Source: Serinicoccus sediminis (GTDB lineage Bacteria; Actinomycetota; Actinomycetes; Actinomycetales; Dermatophilaceae). Taken from it: 64,000 bases of DNA. The translations under genes and the position numbers were made by a program. The notes beneath the pieces were generated by a model, which was given only the letters and a program-made list of their open reading frames with translations, searched no databases and was not told where the DNA came from. The stretch spans positions 1 through 64,000 of the forward strand of contig NZ_SDVA01000006.1 in assembly GCF_004153545.1 (NCBI RefSeq). Direction: 5' to 3'. This document shows, one piece after another, positions 17,942 through 25,981 of this stretch (its first letter is position 1; every line of letters begins with the position of its first letter).

Positions 17942-18817
17942 GTGCCGGGGGACGTCGGCGCCGGGCGGGGCGCGAGCGCCTACCGCGACTTCGCCGTGCC
18001 CGAGGCGGTCGCGCGGCACTCCCGCGCCTGGCTGGCGGCTCCTCCCGAGGAGCGGCACGTGGCCGCGCCGCGACCCTCGGCGACGGTGATGCTGCTGCGG
18101 GAGGAGCCGCGGCTCGAGGTCTTCGTGCTGCGGCGGGCTGCCGGTATGGCGTTCGCCGCCGGCATGATCGCCTTCCCGGGGGGCGGCGTGGACCCGCGCG
18201 ACGCCGACGCCGAGGTGCCCTGGGCGGGGCCGGACGTCAGCGCGTGGGCGCAGCAGCTGGGGACGGACGAGGACGCGGCCCGGGAGCTGGTCACCGCCGC
18301 GGCCCGCGAGGTCTTCGAGGAGTGCGGGGTGCTGCTGGCGGGCCGCTCGCCGGACACCGTGGTCGACGACCTGCGCGACGAGGTATGGCGTCGCGAACGG
18401 GCCGGCCTGCTGTCCCGCGCCCACAGCTTCGCCCAGGTGCTGGCCCGGCACGGTCTCGTCCTGAGGACGGACCTGCTCAGCCTGCGCGGTCACTGGGTGA
18501 CCCCGGAGTGCGAGCCGCGCCGCTACGACACCCGCTTCCTGGCCGCCCGGATGCCGACCGGCCAGGTGGCCGACGACGAGAGCACCGAGGCCGCGGTCGC
18601 CGGGTGGCGCACCCCCGCCGAGATCCTGCAGGCCCAGCAGGAGGGTCGCGACGTGCTGCTGCCGCCCACGCAGGTCATGGTCGAGGAGCTCGCCCGGGTG
18701 GCGGACCTCGACGGGTGGCTGCGGCACCGGGCGCCGGTGCCGAAGGTCCTGCCCGTCCCCGTCGAGCACGGCGGCCGGCTGTGGATGCGGGCGCCGTCGC
18801 ACGAGGCGGTGCCGTGA
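17942..18817 (+). CDS. NUDIX hydrolase (NUDT19/RPP-like)
   Basis: About 291 aa. The NUDIX box is split by an insert: AFPGGGVDPRDAD near residue 75, then AAREVFEECGVLL near residue 120 (REVFEECG holds the metal-binding glutamates). Long NUDIX proteins of this form hydrolyse CoA or other nucleotide diphosphate derivatives, but the substrate here is unknown. GTG 17942 follows the RidA stop by 1 nt, and its stop overlaps the next start (GTGA at 18814). Confidence 0.85.
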   Translation: MPGDVGAGRGASAYRDFAVPEAVARHSRAWLAAPPEERHVAAPRPSATVMLLREEPRLEVFVLRRAAGMAFAAGMIAFPGGGVDPRDADAEVPWAGPDVSAWAQQLGTDEDAARELVTAAAREVFEECGVLLAGRSPDTVVDDLRDEVWRRERAGLLSRAHSFAQVLARHGLVLRTDLLSLRGHWVTPECEPRRYDTRFLAARMPTGQVADDESTEAAVAGWRTPAEILQAQQEGRDVLLPPTQVMVEELARVADLDGWLRHRAPVPKVLPVPVEHGGRLWMRAPSHEAVP

Positions 18818-19641
18818 GACCGGGTGGGGCGGCCGACCCGTCCTGGCAGGGGGGCGCCTGGGGCGAGCGGGCCCACGCGGTCCTGTGCCCGAACCCCTCT
18901 CCGATGACGCTGGAGGGCACCAACACGTGGGTGCTGCTCGAGCCCGGCAGCGCCGAGGCGGTCGTCGTCGACCCCGGTCCGATGCACGAGGCGCACCTGG
19001 CGGCCGTGCTCGACCACGTCGCGCAGCGGGACGCCCGGGTGGTGATGACGCTGCTGACGCACGGGCACGCCGACCACGCAGAGTCCGCAGACCGGTGGGC
19101 GCGGCTCACCGGCGCCCCGGTGCGACGGTACGGGGGCGGCCACGACGACCTCGAGGACGGGGAGCGTCTCGTCGTCGGCGGGCTGGAGCTGCTCGTCGTG
19201 CCGACACCCGGCCACACCGCCGACTCGCTGTCCTTCCTGCTGCCGGCCGAGCAGGTCCTGCTGACCGGGGACACCGTCCTCGGCCGGGGGGCCACGGTGG
19301 TCGCCTACCCGGACGGCGACCTCACGTCATACCTGGAGTCGTTGGAGCGGCTGCGCACCCTGACCGGCGCCGGGACCGCGACCAGCATCGCTCCCGGTCA
19401 CGGCCCGGTGGTGCCGGACGCGGCGGGGGTCGTGGAGCACTACTGGCGGCACCGTCACGAGCGGCTGGACCAGGTGCGCGAGGCGGTCGCCCGGGTCCGG
19501 GCGGAGGACGACGCGGGGCCGGGTGACCTCGCCGACCGGGTGGTGGGGACGGTGTATGCGGACACCCCGCGCGCGGTGTGGCCGGCGGCACGCCTGTCGG
19601 TGCTGGCGCAGCTGGACTACCTGGGGGAGCTCGACGACTGA
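18814..19641 (+). CDS. Metallo-beta-lactamase-fold hydrolase
   Basis: About 275 aa. The zinc motif THGHADHAES (HxHxDH), TPGHTADS, LTGDTVLG and APGHGPVV are all present, so both metal sites should form. This is the LACTB2-like group (RNase or thioesterase activities known in relatives). GTG 18814 overlaps the NUDIX stop as GTGA. It is the last gene before the convergent Crp/Fnr regulator; the 58-nt gap has a G+C-rich hairpin-prone stretch but no T run. Confidence 0.88.
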   Translation: MRPGGAADPSWQGGAWGERAHAVLCPNPSPMTLEGTNTWVLLEPGSAEAVVVDPGPMHEAHLAAVLDHVAQRDARVVMTLLTHGHADHAESADRWARLTGAPVRRYGGGHDDLEDGERLVVGGLELLVVPTPGHTADSLSFLLPAEQVLLTGDTVLGRGATVVAYPDGDLTSYLESLERLRTLTGAGTATSIAPGHGPVVPDAAGVVEHYWRHRHERLDQVREAVARVRAEDDAGPGDLADRVVGTVYADTPRAVWPAARLSVLAQLDYLGELDD

Positions 19642-19699
19642 ACCCTCCCCCGCAGGGGGCCGGGGCGAGGCGCGCGGAGCGGGAGGGGTCCTCGGTGGG

Positions 19700-20377
19700 T
19701 CAGCGGGCCCGGCGACGCAGCCGGTCGACGTCCATGAGGGTGACCGCCTTCGCGCCGAGGATGACCCAGCCACGCTGGGCGAAGTCGGCCAGCGCCTTGT
19801 TGACCGTTTCCCGGCTGGCGCCCACCAGCTGCGCCAGCTCCTCCTGGGTGAGGTCGTGGGAGACGACGAGACCGGCCTCCGACCGGCGACCGAAGCGGTC
19901 GGAGAGGTCCAGCAGCGCCTTGGCGACCCGGCCCGGCACGTCGGTGAAGACCAGGTCGGAGAGCCCCTCGTTGGTCTTGCGGAGCCGGTGCGCCAGCCCG
20001 GCGAGCATCTGCATGGCGACCTCCGGGTGGTGGCCGAGGAAGGCGCGCAGCGCGTCGTTGCCGAGGGAGATGAACTCGGTGTCCGACACGACGTAGGCGG
20101 TGGTGAGGCGCGGGCCCGGGTCGAAGAGGCTGAGCTCGCCGAACATCTCGCCCGGCCCCAGGACGGCCAGCAGGCTCTCGCGGCCGTCGGCCGAGGCGCG
20201 GGCGAGCTTCACCTTGCCCTTGGTGATGACGTAGAGCGAGTCCCCCGGGTCCCCCTCGTGGAAGACCACGTCCCCCCTGGCGAGGCGGCGCGGGCTCATC
20301 GAGTCCATGAGCCGGTCGGCCGTCGCGCCGTCGAGTGCGGCGAACAGCGGTGCTTTCATCACGACGTGCCGGTCCAC
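19700..20377 (-). CDS. Crp/Fnr-family regulator (GlxR/Cmr-like)
   Basis: About 225 aa. The N-terminal cyclic-nucleotide-binding domain has FHEGDPGDSLYVITKGKVKL and the phosphate-binding loop FGELSLFDPGPRLTTAYV. The C-terminal HTH has LTQEELAQLVGASRETVNKALADFAQRGWV, the Crp recognition helix. This is the single global cAMP-dependent regulator type found beside nth in actinobacteria, so cAMP is the probable ligand (inferred). Start is GTG 20377 or ATG 20359 (MKAPLFAAL); I cannot decide, as neither has a good Shine-Dalgarno. It is divergent from nth with 71 nt between. Confidence 0.9.
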   Translation of the reverse strand: MDRHVVMKAPLFAALDGATADRLMDSMSPRRLARGDVVFHEGDPGDSLYVITKGKVKLARASADGRESLLAVLGPGEMFGELSLFDPGPRLTTAYVVSDTEFISLGNDALRAFLGHHPEVAMQMLAGLAHRLRKTNEGLSDLVFTDVPGRVAKALLDLSDRFGRRSEAGLVVSHDLTQEELAQLVGASRETVNKALADFAQRGWVILGAKAVTLMDVDRLRRRAR

Positions 20378-20436
20378 CGCCTCATGGTGCCATGACCAGC
20401 GACGGAATGAGGTCCGGGTGTGTCGGCCCCCGACCG

Positions 20437-20442
20437 TAGGGT
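20437..20442 (+). promoter_or_regulatory. -10 element TAGGGT (leaderless start of nth)
   Basis: TAGGGT ends exactly 6 nt before GTG 20449. Confidence 0.6.
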
Positions 20443-20448
20443 GGAGGC

Positions 20449-21192
20449 GTGAGCGTCGACGACCAACCCGCCGGGCCCGGCCCGCAGACGCCGACGGGGG
20501 AGAGCCCGTTGGCGCTGACCCGCCGGGCGCGCAAGATGTACCGCCTGCTCCACGAGCACTACCCGGACGCGCGGTGCGAGCTGGACTTCGAGGACGCCTA
20601 CCAGCTCCTCGTGGCCACGGTCCTGTCCGCCCAGACGACCGACGTGCGGGTCAACGGCGTGACACCGACGCTGTTCGCGCGCTACCCCGACGCGCACGCC
20701 CTGGCCGCGGCGGACCGCACGGAGGTCGAGACGATCATCCAGCCGACCGGGTTCTTCCGGGCCAAGACGGAGTCGCTGCTCAAGCTGGGCGCGGGCCTGG
20801 TGGAGCGGTTCGGGGGGCAGGTGCCCGGCCGCCTCGCCGACCTCGTGACCTTGCCCGGCGTGGGTCGCAAGACCGCCAACGTCGTGCTGGGCAACGCCTT
20901 CGACGTCCCCGGCATCACCGTGGACACGCACCTCGGCCGGCTGGTGCGTCGCTTCGGCTGGACGCAGGAGACGGACCCGGTCGCCGTCGAGCACGCCGTG
21001 GGCGCGCTCTTCCCCCGCCGGGACTGGACGATGCTCTCGCACGTCCTGATCTTCCACGGCCGACGCACCTGCCACTCCCGGAAGCCGGCGTGCGGTGCCT
21101 GCCCGGTGGCTCGCCTCTGCCCGGCCTACGGCGAGGGGGAGACCGACCCGGTGGCTGCGGCGCGGCTGGTGCGCCCGGGGCCGCGGCGGTGA
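20449..21192 (+). CDS. nth: Endonuclease III
   Basis: About 247 aa. A base-excision repair DNA glycosylase/AP lyase for oxidised pyrimidines. The helix-hairpin-helix [12 protein letters not shown] carries the catalytic Lys, and [10 protein letters not shown] carries the catalytic Asp. A [4Fe-4S] cluster is formed by [17 protein letters not shown] (Cys spacing 6-2-5). The N-terminal 25 residues are extra and Pro/Gly-rich. It appears leaderless from TAGGGT. Its stop overlaps the next start (GTGA at 21189). Confidence 0.95.
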   Translation: MSVDDQPAGPGPQTPTGESPLALTRRARKMYRLLHEHYPDARCELDFEDAYQLLVATVLSAQTTDVRVNGVTPTLFARYPDAHALAAADRTEVETIIQPTGFFRAKTESLLKLGAGLVERFGGQVPGRLADLVTLPGVGRKTANVVLGNAFDVPGITVDTHLGRLVRRFGWTQETDPVAVEHAVGALFPRRDWTMLSHVLIFHGRRTCHSRKPACGACPVARLCPAYGEGETDPVAAARLVRPGPRR

Positions 21193-21863
21193 GCGAGCAG
21201 CCCACCGGCGGTTGGCCCCCGCCGCCCTGGTTGAGCGACCTCGTCGCGACGATCCCGAGCCTCCCCGGCGAGCGCTTCAGCCGCTTCCTGCCGCCGCCGG
21301 AGGGAGGACGGCGTCGCTCCGCCGTCCTGGTGCTGTTCGCGCCGGGGGTCGAGGACCCGGGTGACCCCGAGGCCACCACGGTGGTGATCACCGAGCGCGC
21401 CCACACGATGCGTTCCCACGCGGGCCAGCCCGCCTTCCCCGGCGGCGGGACGGAGGCGGGCGACGTCGACGCGGTGGCCACGGCCCTGCGTGAGGCCGCC
21501 GAGGAGGTGGGCCTCGACGGGTCGGGGGTCGAGGTCCTGGGCGAGCTGCCCACCCTCCACATCCCGGTGTCGGGCTACGACGTCACTCCGGTGCTGGCGT
21601 GGTGGCGCACGCCTGACCCGTCGTCGCTGTGGGCGAAGGACGTGAGGGAGGTCGCGCGGGTCCTGCAGCCACCCGTGCGGGAGCTCGTCGACCCTGCGCG
21701 ACGCTTCCGGGTGCACCACCCCAGCGGCTTCGTCGGGCCGGCGTGGGAGGTGGAGGGGCTACTGGTGTGGGGCTTCACGGCGGGCCTGCTGGACCGCATC
21801 CTGGACCTCGCCGGCATCGCACCGGACTGGCCCGACGCCCCCACCCGGCAGCTCGAGCTCTGA
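21189..21863 (+). CDS. NUDIX hydrolase, CoA pyrophosphatase-like
   Basis: About 224 aa. [17 protein letters not shown] followed by [13 protein letters not shown] matches the CoA-pyrophosphatase NUDIX group (NudL/Nudt7), which cleaves CoA to phosphopantetheine and ADP; CoA specificity is inferred. [20 protein letters not shown] at the end is typical of this group. Translational coupling to nth through GTGA is a common actinobacterial arrangement. It converges on the holin-like gene, with 15 bp between stops. Confidence 0.88.
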   Translation: MSEQPTGGWPPPPWLSDLVATIPSLPGERFSRFLPPPEGGRRRSAVLVLFAPGVEDPGDPEATTVVITERAHTMRSHAGQPAFPGGGTEAGDVDAVATALREAAEEVGLDGSGVEVLGELPTLHIPVSGYDVTPVLAWWRTPDPSSLWAKDVREVARVLQPPVRELVDPARRFRVHHPSGFVGPAWEVEGLLVWGFTAGLLDRILDLAGIAPDWPDAPTRQLEL

Positions 21864-21878
21864 CCGGCGTCGCGGGCG

Positions 21879-22343
21879 TCAGTCGCGGGCGGTCTCCAGC
21901 GCGGCGCTGCGGTGCTGCCCCTGGGCGGCGGCCTTCACGGTCTCCACCGTCTCCTTGCCCTCGCGGATGGCCTTCTCCGGCTTGCCGTTGACCTTGGTGA
22001 CCTGGCCCTTGCCGACGAGAGCGAGGATGCCCGCGACGACGAACAGGACCGCGGCCACGATGAGCAGCGAGGCCCACCAGGGCAGCCAGATGGCGAGGAC
22101 CCCGGCCAGGCCGAGGAAGAGCAGGCCCAGGCCGTAGAGACCGAACAGGGCGGCCCCGGCGAACATCCCGGCACCCTTGCCCGCGTGGGTCACGTCCTGC
22201 TTGATCTCGGCCTTGGCGAGCTCGATCTCACCCCGCATGATCTGCGAGACGTCCAGGGTCACATCGGACACGAGCTGACCGAGCGAACGCTTGTCGGCGG
22301 ACGTGGCCGGTGCGGTGCTGTCGGTCTTGGCGGGAGTTGACAT
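21879..22343 (-). CDS. Phage-holin-superfamily (PF07332-like) membrane protein
   Basis: About 154 aa. An N-terminal soluble region (SLGQLVSDVTLDVSQIMRGE) and amphipathic helix precede two membrane helices (residues about 58-82 and 88-110), then a charged Lys-rich tail. This is the actinobacterial holin-3-like family, present as a chromosomal gene in most members and not evidence of a prophage. Function unknown. TACGAT (minus strand 22351-22356) lies 7 nt before ATG 22343. Confidence 0.8.
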   Translation of the reverse strand: MSTPAKTDSTAPATSADKRSLGQLVSDVTLDVSQIMRGEIELAKAEIKQDVTHAGKGAGMFAGAALFGLYGLGLLFLGLAGVLAIWLPWWASLLIVAAVLFVVAGILALVGKGQVTKVNGKPEKAIREGKETVETVKAAAQGQHRSAALETARD

Positions 22344-22350
22344 GCGGCCG

Positions 22351-22356
22351 ATCGTA
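22351..22356 (-). promoter_or_regulatory. -10 element TACGAT for the holin-like gene
   Basis: TACGAT on the minus strand, 7 nt before ATG 22343. Confidence 0.45.
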
Positions 22357-22690
22357 TCCCGGTCGCCGGGGTGGCGCAGGATCGGTGGACCGGCATCGGT
22401 GGTCAGCCGGGACCCACCCGCTCCCGGACAGCACGGTGCCCGCCCGGCACCCCCTGTTCAGTGCCGAGCGGGCACTCGTGTCGACAACCGGTCCCGTGAC
22501 AGCCGGCAGAGCCGCGCCCTCCGAGGAGGGGGCTCCTGGGTCGATGTGTCCAGTCTGCCAGTGGGCCGGCGGTGCCCTGAACCACTTTTGGCAAAGATTT
22601 GTTAAAGACTTCCCAGTAGTGTTTCCGCTGGTCAGAATGCCTCCCCCGTAGGGGTGAGGAAGCCATGCAGGCCTGGGTGCCGGCGGGTCC
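22357..22690. other. Intergenic region with hairpin and A+T-rich patch
   Basis: About 334 nt without a supported gene. It holds an imperfect hairpin at 22436-22475 (GTGCCCGC paired with GCGGGCAC, plus CGGCAC with GTGCCG). A strikingly A+T-rich patch at about 22584-22630 contains TTTTGGCAAAG and TTTGTTAAAGAC. Nothing else is this A+T-rich between 10 and 60 kb by eye. It could be a promoter or regulator-binding region for the downstream Fic-like gene, or a scar of lost DNA. Confidence 0.4.
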
Positions 22691-22696
22691 TAGGGT
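22691..22696 (+). promoter_or_regulatory. -10 element TAGGGT (leaderless start of the Fic-like gene)
   Basis: TAGGGT ends exactly 6 nt before ATG 22703. Confidence 0.6.
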
Positions 22697-22702
22697 GACC
22701 TG

Positions 22703-23566
22703 ATGAGCACTCCGCAGGACGCCCTCGAGGCGCTGGCCGCCCTCCCCGGCGTGCAGGAGGGGATGGACCGTGCACGGGAGGCCTGCACCGCTCTGTGCTG
22801 GCACGAGGGGCTGCGCCGTCGCACGGCCGAGGCGGCAGCCGAGTCCCGCGTCCGGGGAGCCACGGCGTCGGCCCTGCTGGAGGGGGCCGAGCCCGCCGGG
22901 TCGCAGGGCAGCGTGTCGGTGGTCCGTGACCTGATGCGCGGCGCCCTCGCGGACGCACCCGACGCCGACCCGCTCTGGCGGACCGTCCGCGCCGCCGCCC
23001 GGGTCACCGCCCGGACCGAGAGGGTGACCCAGGCCGAGCTGGGTGCACCTGCCCAGCTGCTGGCCGGTCTGCACACCGCCGCGGCCGCAGGTCTGGTCGC
23101 CCAGCACGAGGTGGGACGGCCCCGGGGGGCGGGTGAGCCCGGCGAGGGGGTGGCGGTGCTGGGGGACGCGCCGGACGCCGACGCCGCTCGAGCCCGGCTG
23201 CAGGCGGTGCACGGTCTGCTGCAGGCCGTCCCCACCGGTCGTCAGCCCGCCCTGCTCGTCGCCGCGGTCGCGCACGCGGAGATCGTCGTGGCGCGGCCCT
23301 TCGTCGTCGGCAACGGTCTGGTGGCCAGGGCGGTGGAGCGCGTCGTGCTCCGCGTGTCGGGACTGGACCCGACCGGGGTGGCGGTGCCGGAGCACGGGCA
23401 CGCCGACCGGGCCGGTCAGGACTACCGGGGCGCCCTGGTCGCCTACGCCTCCGGCACGCAGGACGGCGTGCGTCTGTGGCTGGAGCACTGTGCCGAAGCC
23501 GTCGTGCGCGGCGCTGCCGAGGGGGGTCGGGTCGCCGACGCCGTCCGTGCGGGGCGTCTGGGCTGA
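22703..23566 (+). CDS. Degenerate Fic-family protein upstream of the tad operon
   Basis: About 287 aa. The Fic core is recognisable but altered. The consensus HPFx(D/E)GNGRxxR reads RPFVVGNGLVAR (about residues 199-210), preceded by VAAVAHAEIVVA as in true Fic proteins. The catalytic His is Arg, the metal-binding acid is Val and the first phosphate-binding Arg is Leu, so AMP transfer is unlikely. Upstream, SALLEG (about residue 51) matches the class II inhibitory motif (S/T)xxxE(G/N). The C-terminal QDYRGALVAYASGTQDGVRLWLEHCAEAV also fits the Fic fold. The gene looks intact and leaderless. It occupies the position often held by tad-associated regulators; a scaffold or regulatory role is inference. 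Confidence 0.65.
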   Translation: MSTPQDALEALAALPGVQEGMDRAREACTALCWHEGLRRRTAEAAAESRVRGATASALLEGAEPAGSQGSVSVVRDLMRGALADAPDADPLWRTVRAAARVTARTERVTQAELGAPAQLLAGLHTAAAAGLVAQHEVGRPRGAGEPGEGVAVLGDAPDADAARARLQAVHGLLQAVPTGRQPALLVAAVAHAEIVVARPFVVGNGLVARAVERVVLRVSGLDPTGVAVPEHGHADRAGQDYRGALVAYASGTQDGVRLWLEHCAEAVVRGAAEGGRVADAVRAGRLG

Positions 23567-23606
23567 CGACGACGTGGTGCTGGTCCCGGAGGCACTGCCC
23601 GCGACG

Positions 23607-23705
23607 GGCGTTCCGGGCCGGCTCCCGACGTCCATGGTCGGCGTCCCGGGCCGGCTCACCACGTCCATGGGCCGCGTCTCTGACCGGCTGACCACGCCCA
23701 CCTCG
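23607..23705. repeat. 33-bp tandem repeat, 3 copies
   Basis: Copies begin at 23607, 23640 and 23673 (period 33), each with CCGGGCCGGCT-like and ACGTCCATGG-like blocks; copy 3 is the most diverged. A period divisible by 3 gives an 11-residue repeat in any frame, but no supported gene covers it. Confidence 0.75.
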
Positions 23706-23802
23706 AGCCGCTGCGGACGGCGCTCGTGAGCCAGTCGCTCGCCACGGCTCGGGTGCCCTGCCCGAGGTCCGTTCCGACACGCTCCGACAGGCCCTCCGCA
23801 GC

Positions 23803-23832
23803 TTGCATCGCGCCTCGTCAGTCATGCATACT
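23803..23832 (+). promoter_or_regulatory. Candidate promoter of the tad operon
   Basis: TTGCAT (23803-23808) and CATACT (23827-23832) are separated by 18 bp, a plausible sigma-A type promoter. The transcript would carry about 260 nt of leader before tadA, including the 23905-23933 hairpin. Confidence 0.35.
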
Positions 23833-23904
23833 GGTCGGACAGCGCTCCTCGAAAGAGTTGCAGCGCGGGTGTTCAGGGTCATCCCCCCCTGATCCTGGAC
23901 ACCG

Positions 23905-23933
23905 ACGGCCCCGGCTCCCCCCGCCGGGGCCGT
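23905..23933 (+). terminator. Hairpin in the tad leader (terminator or attenuator)
   Basis: A 10-bp perfect stem ACGGCCCCGG/CCGGGGCCGT with a 9-nt C-rich loop is followed by CCCCTTTCCCCC. It lies after the candidate promoter and before tadA, so it may attenuate the pilus operon or terminate upstream transcription. Confidence 0.5.
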
Positions 23934-24101
23934 CCCCTTTCCCCCTCCGTCCGCGAGCACCGTCACGTGTCGTGACCCCCTCGCGAGCCCACGGGCGATG
24001 CTCCGGCGGCATGGTCCACATGGTCGGCCTGCATCACGCCCGGTCCACAGATCGCTGGCGCTGCCTGGCGCAGCCCGGAGCGCACGGGCGAAGGTCGGGG
24101 C

Positions 24102-25142
24102 ATGACCACGCCGACGCGTCCGACGGGGCCGGACCTCCTGGCCGCACTGGGGCCGCTCGCTGCGCTGCTGGAGGACCCGCACGTCACCGATGTGCTCGTC
24201 AACGGGGAGGCCGGGGTATGGGTCGACCGGGGTCGAGGGGCGGAGCGCGCCTCGGCCCGCCTCAACGACGACCGCAGCGTGCGTCGACTCGCGGTCCGGC
24301 TCGCAGCCCTGGCCGGCCAACGGCTCGACGAGTCGAGCCCGTGGGTGGACGGGCTGCTGCCAGGAGGGTTGCGGCTGCATGCCCTCCTCCCGCCCCTGGT
24401 GGACGGCGGGGCGCACCTGAGCCTGCGGGTGCCGCGGACCGAGGTGCCCCGCCTGGAGGACCTGACCGCCTGGGGTGCCCTGGATGCGTCGGCCGCCCGG
24501 GTCCTGGAGGCCGTGGTGCGGTCCCGGGTCTCGTTCCTGGTCAGCGGCGGCACCGGCACGGGCAAGACCACGCTGCTCGGGGCGCTGCTGTCGCGCTGCG
24601 CGCCGAGCGAGCGGATCGTGGTCGTCGAGGACGTCCGTGAGCTCCGGGTCCGGCACCCCCACGTCGTGCACCTGCAGGGCCGGGCCGCCAACATCGAGGG
24701 GCGTGGCGAGGTGACGATGACGACCCTCGTGCGGCAGTCGCTACGCATGCGGCCCGACCGGGTCGTCGTGGGAGAGGTGCGGGGTGCGGAGGTGCGCGAG
24801 CTCCTGACCGCCCTCAACACGGGGCACGAGGGCGGGTGCGGCACCGTGCACGCCAACACGGCTCGTGACGTCGTCGCCCGGTTCACCGCGCTCGGTGCTC
24901 TCGCCGAGATGTCCGGTGACGCGGTGCGCGCGCAGCTCGTCAGCGCCATCGAGGTGGTCCTGCACCTCGACCGGGACGCCGACGGTCGCCGCCGGCTGCG
25001 CGAGGTGGCGATGCTGCGGTCCAGGGAGGACGGGCTGGAGTGTGTCGCCGCGCTGACAGGTGGCCCCGGCTCCTGGGCAGCCGGTCCTGCGTGCCGTGAG
25101 CTCGCCCGCCGCATCGGCCTGGCGCACGAGGAGCTGGTGTGA
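24102..25142 (+). CDS. tadA: Tad pilus assembly ATPase TadA/CpaF
   Basis: About 346 aa. The secretion ATPase powering Flp/Tad pilus assembly at the inner face of the membrane. It has the N-terminal domain region DPHVTDVLVNG, Walker A SGGTGTGKTT near residue 150, the Asp box VVVEDVREL, Walker B RPDRVVVGEVRG, and the His box GHEGGCGTVHANT. At 346 aa it is shorter than CpaF of proteobacteria, as usual in actinobacteria. It begins the tad operon; the stop overlaps tadB's start (GTGA at 25139). No TadZ/Ssd-like gene precedes it. Confidence 0.93.
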   Translation: MTTPTRPTGPDLLAALGPLAALLEDPHVTDVLVNGEAGVWVDRGRGAERASARLNDDRSVRRLAVRLAALAGQRLDESSPWVDGLLPGGLRLHALLPPLVDGGAHLSLRVPRTEVPRLEDLTAWGALDASAARVLEAVVRSRVSFLVSGGTGTGKTTLLGALLSRCAPSERIVVVEDVRELRVRHPHVVHLQGRAANIEGRGEVTMTTLVRQSLRMRPDRVVVGEVRGAEVRELLTALNTGHEGGCGTVHANTARDVVARFTALGALAEMSGDAVRAQLVSAIEVVLHLDRDADGRRRLREVAMLRSREDGLECVAALTGGPGSWAAGPACRELARRIGLAHEELV

Positions 25143-25981
25143 CGGCGCTGCCCGGGCCGGTCACCGGCCAGCTGCTGACGCTCGCCGTGCTGGCCGCTGC
25201 CGTCGTGCTGATATGGAGGAGCCCTGCCCACCCGGGAGCTGGTTCGGGGGACGGGCCGACCCGCGCCGGGGCCGGTGCGGGGGACGGGTCAGCCCGCCCG
25301 GACGCCGGTGCGGGCGACAGAGCAGCCCTGCCGAGCGCTGGTCCGGCTGACGGGCCGGCCCGGAGGTCCGGGGCATGGCTGAAGGCGGCCAGGCGGGTGC
25401 TCGCCCGCCGGCTGCGCTCGCCGGGGCTGGCCCCGGACGTCGAGGAGCTGCACGTCGTCGACACCGTCGCCGCGGCGCTGGAGGGCGGTCTGCCGGCGAG
25501 CCGCGCGGTCGGTCTCGCCCTGGACCGCGCCGTGACACACCCACGGGGCGGCAGCCCGGAGTGGGACATCGTCGTCCGGGCCGCACGGGAGGGTGATCCC
25601 CTGGCGCCGGCCTGGGAACGGCTGGCGCGCAGGTCGGGCACGCCCACCCTCGGCGCGGTGTCGCGGGCCTGGACGGTCGCGGCCCGCTCGGGTGCGCCGC
25701 TGGCCGAGGCCCTGCGGGTCAGCGCCCTCGTGGCACGGGAACGTCGACGCCTGGAGAGCGCCGTGGACGCGGCCAGCGCCGACGCCCGCGCGACCGCGAC
25801 CGTGCTGACCTGCCTGCCGCTCGCAGGGATCGCCCTCGCCGCGGTGCTGGGCGTACCACCCACGGTGCTGTACGCGAAGCCCGCCGCCTGGACCTGCCTG
25901 GCCGCGGGTGCCGCCCTACTGGTGCTCGGCCAGGTGCTGGTGCGCCGCCTCGTCGCGGACGTGCTGAGGAGCGCCCAGTGA
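25139..25981 (+). CDS. tadB: Tad pilus membrane protein TadB (T2SS F domain)
   Basis: About 280 aa. An N-terminal membrane helix is followed by a Gly/Ala/Asp low-complexity insert (residues about 33-78, repeated GAGxGDG-like units). Then comes the T2SSF domain (VVDTVAAALEGGLPASRAVGLALDRA ... ALRVSALVARERRRLESAVDAASADARATATVL) and two C-terminal helices. It forms the inner-membrane platform with TadC. GTG 25139 overlaps tadA's stop and its own stop overlaps tadC's start. Confidence 0.88.
   Translation: MTALPGPVTGQLLTLAVLAAAVVLIWRSPAHPGAGSGDGPTRAGAGAGDGSARPDAGAGDRAALPSAGPADGPARRSGAWLKAARRVLARRLRSPGLAPDVEELHVVDTVAAALEGGLPASRAVGLALDRAVTHPRGGSPEWDIVVRAAREGDPLAPAWERLARRSGTPTLGAVSRAWTVAARSGAPLAEALRVSALVARERRRLESAVDAASADARATATVLTCLPLAGIALAAVLGVPPTVLYAKPAAWTCLAAGAALLVLGQVLVRRLVADVLRSAQ

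Noticed and set aside
21879-22343. Prophage signal from the holin-like gene
   Set aside because: This holin-superfamily protein is a standard chromosomal gene beside nth in actinobacteria, and no lysin, capsid or tail gene is present.
22403-23701. Long open frame antisense to the Fic-like gene
   Set aside because: Typical GC-rich shadow frame: poor codon pattern, no domain, and the plus-strand frame has Fic features and a promoter.
23043-23729. Open frame with an 11-residue repeat at its end
   Set aside because: It is the shifted frame of the Fic-like gene running into the 33-bp repeat; no start signal or domain supports it.
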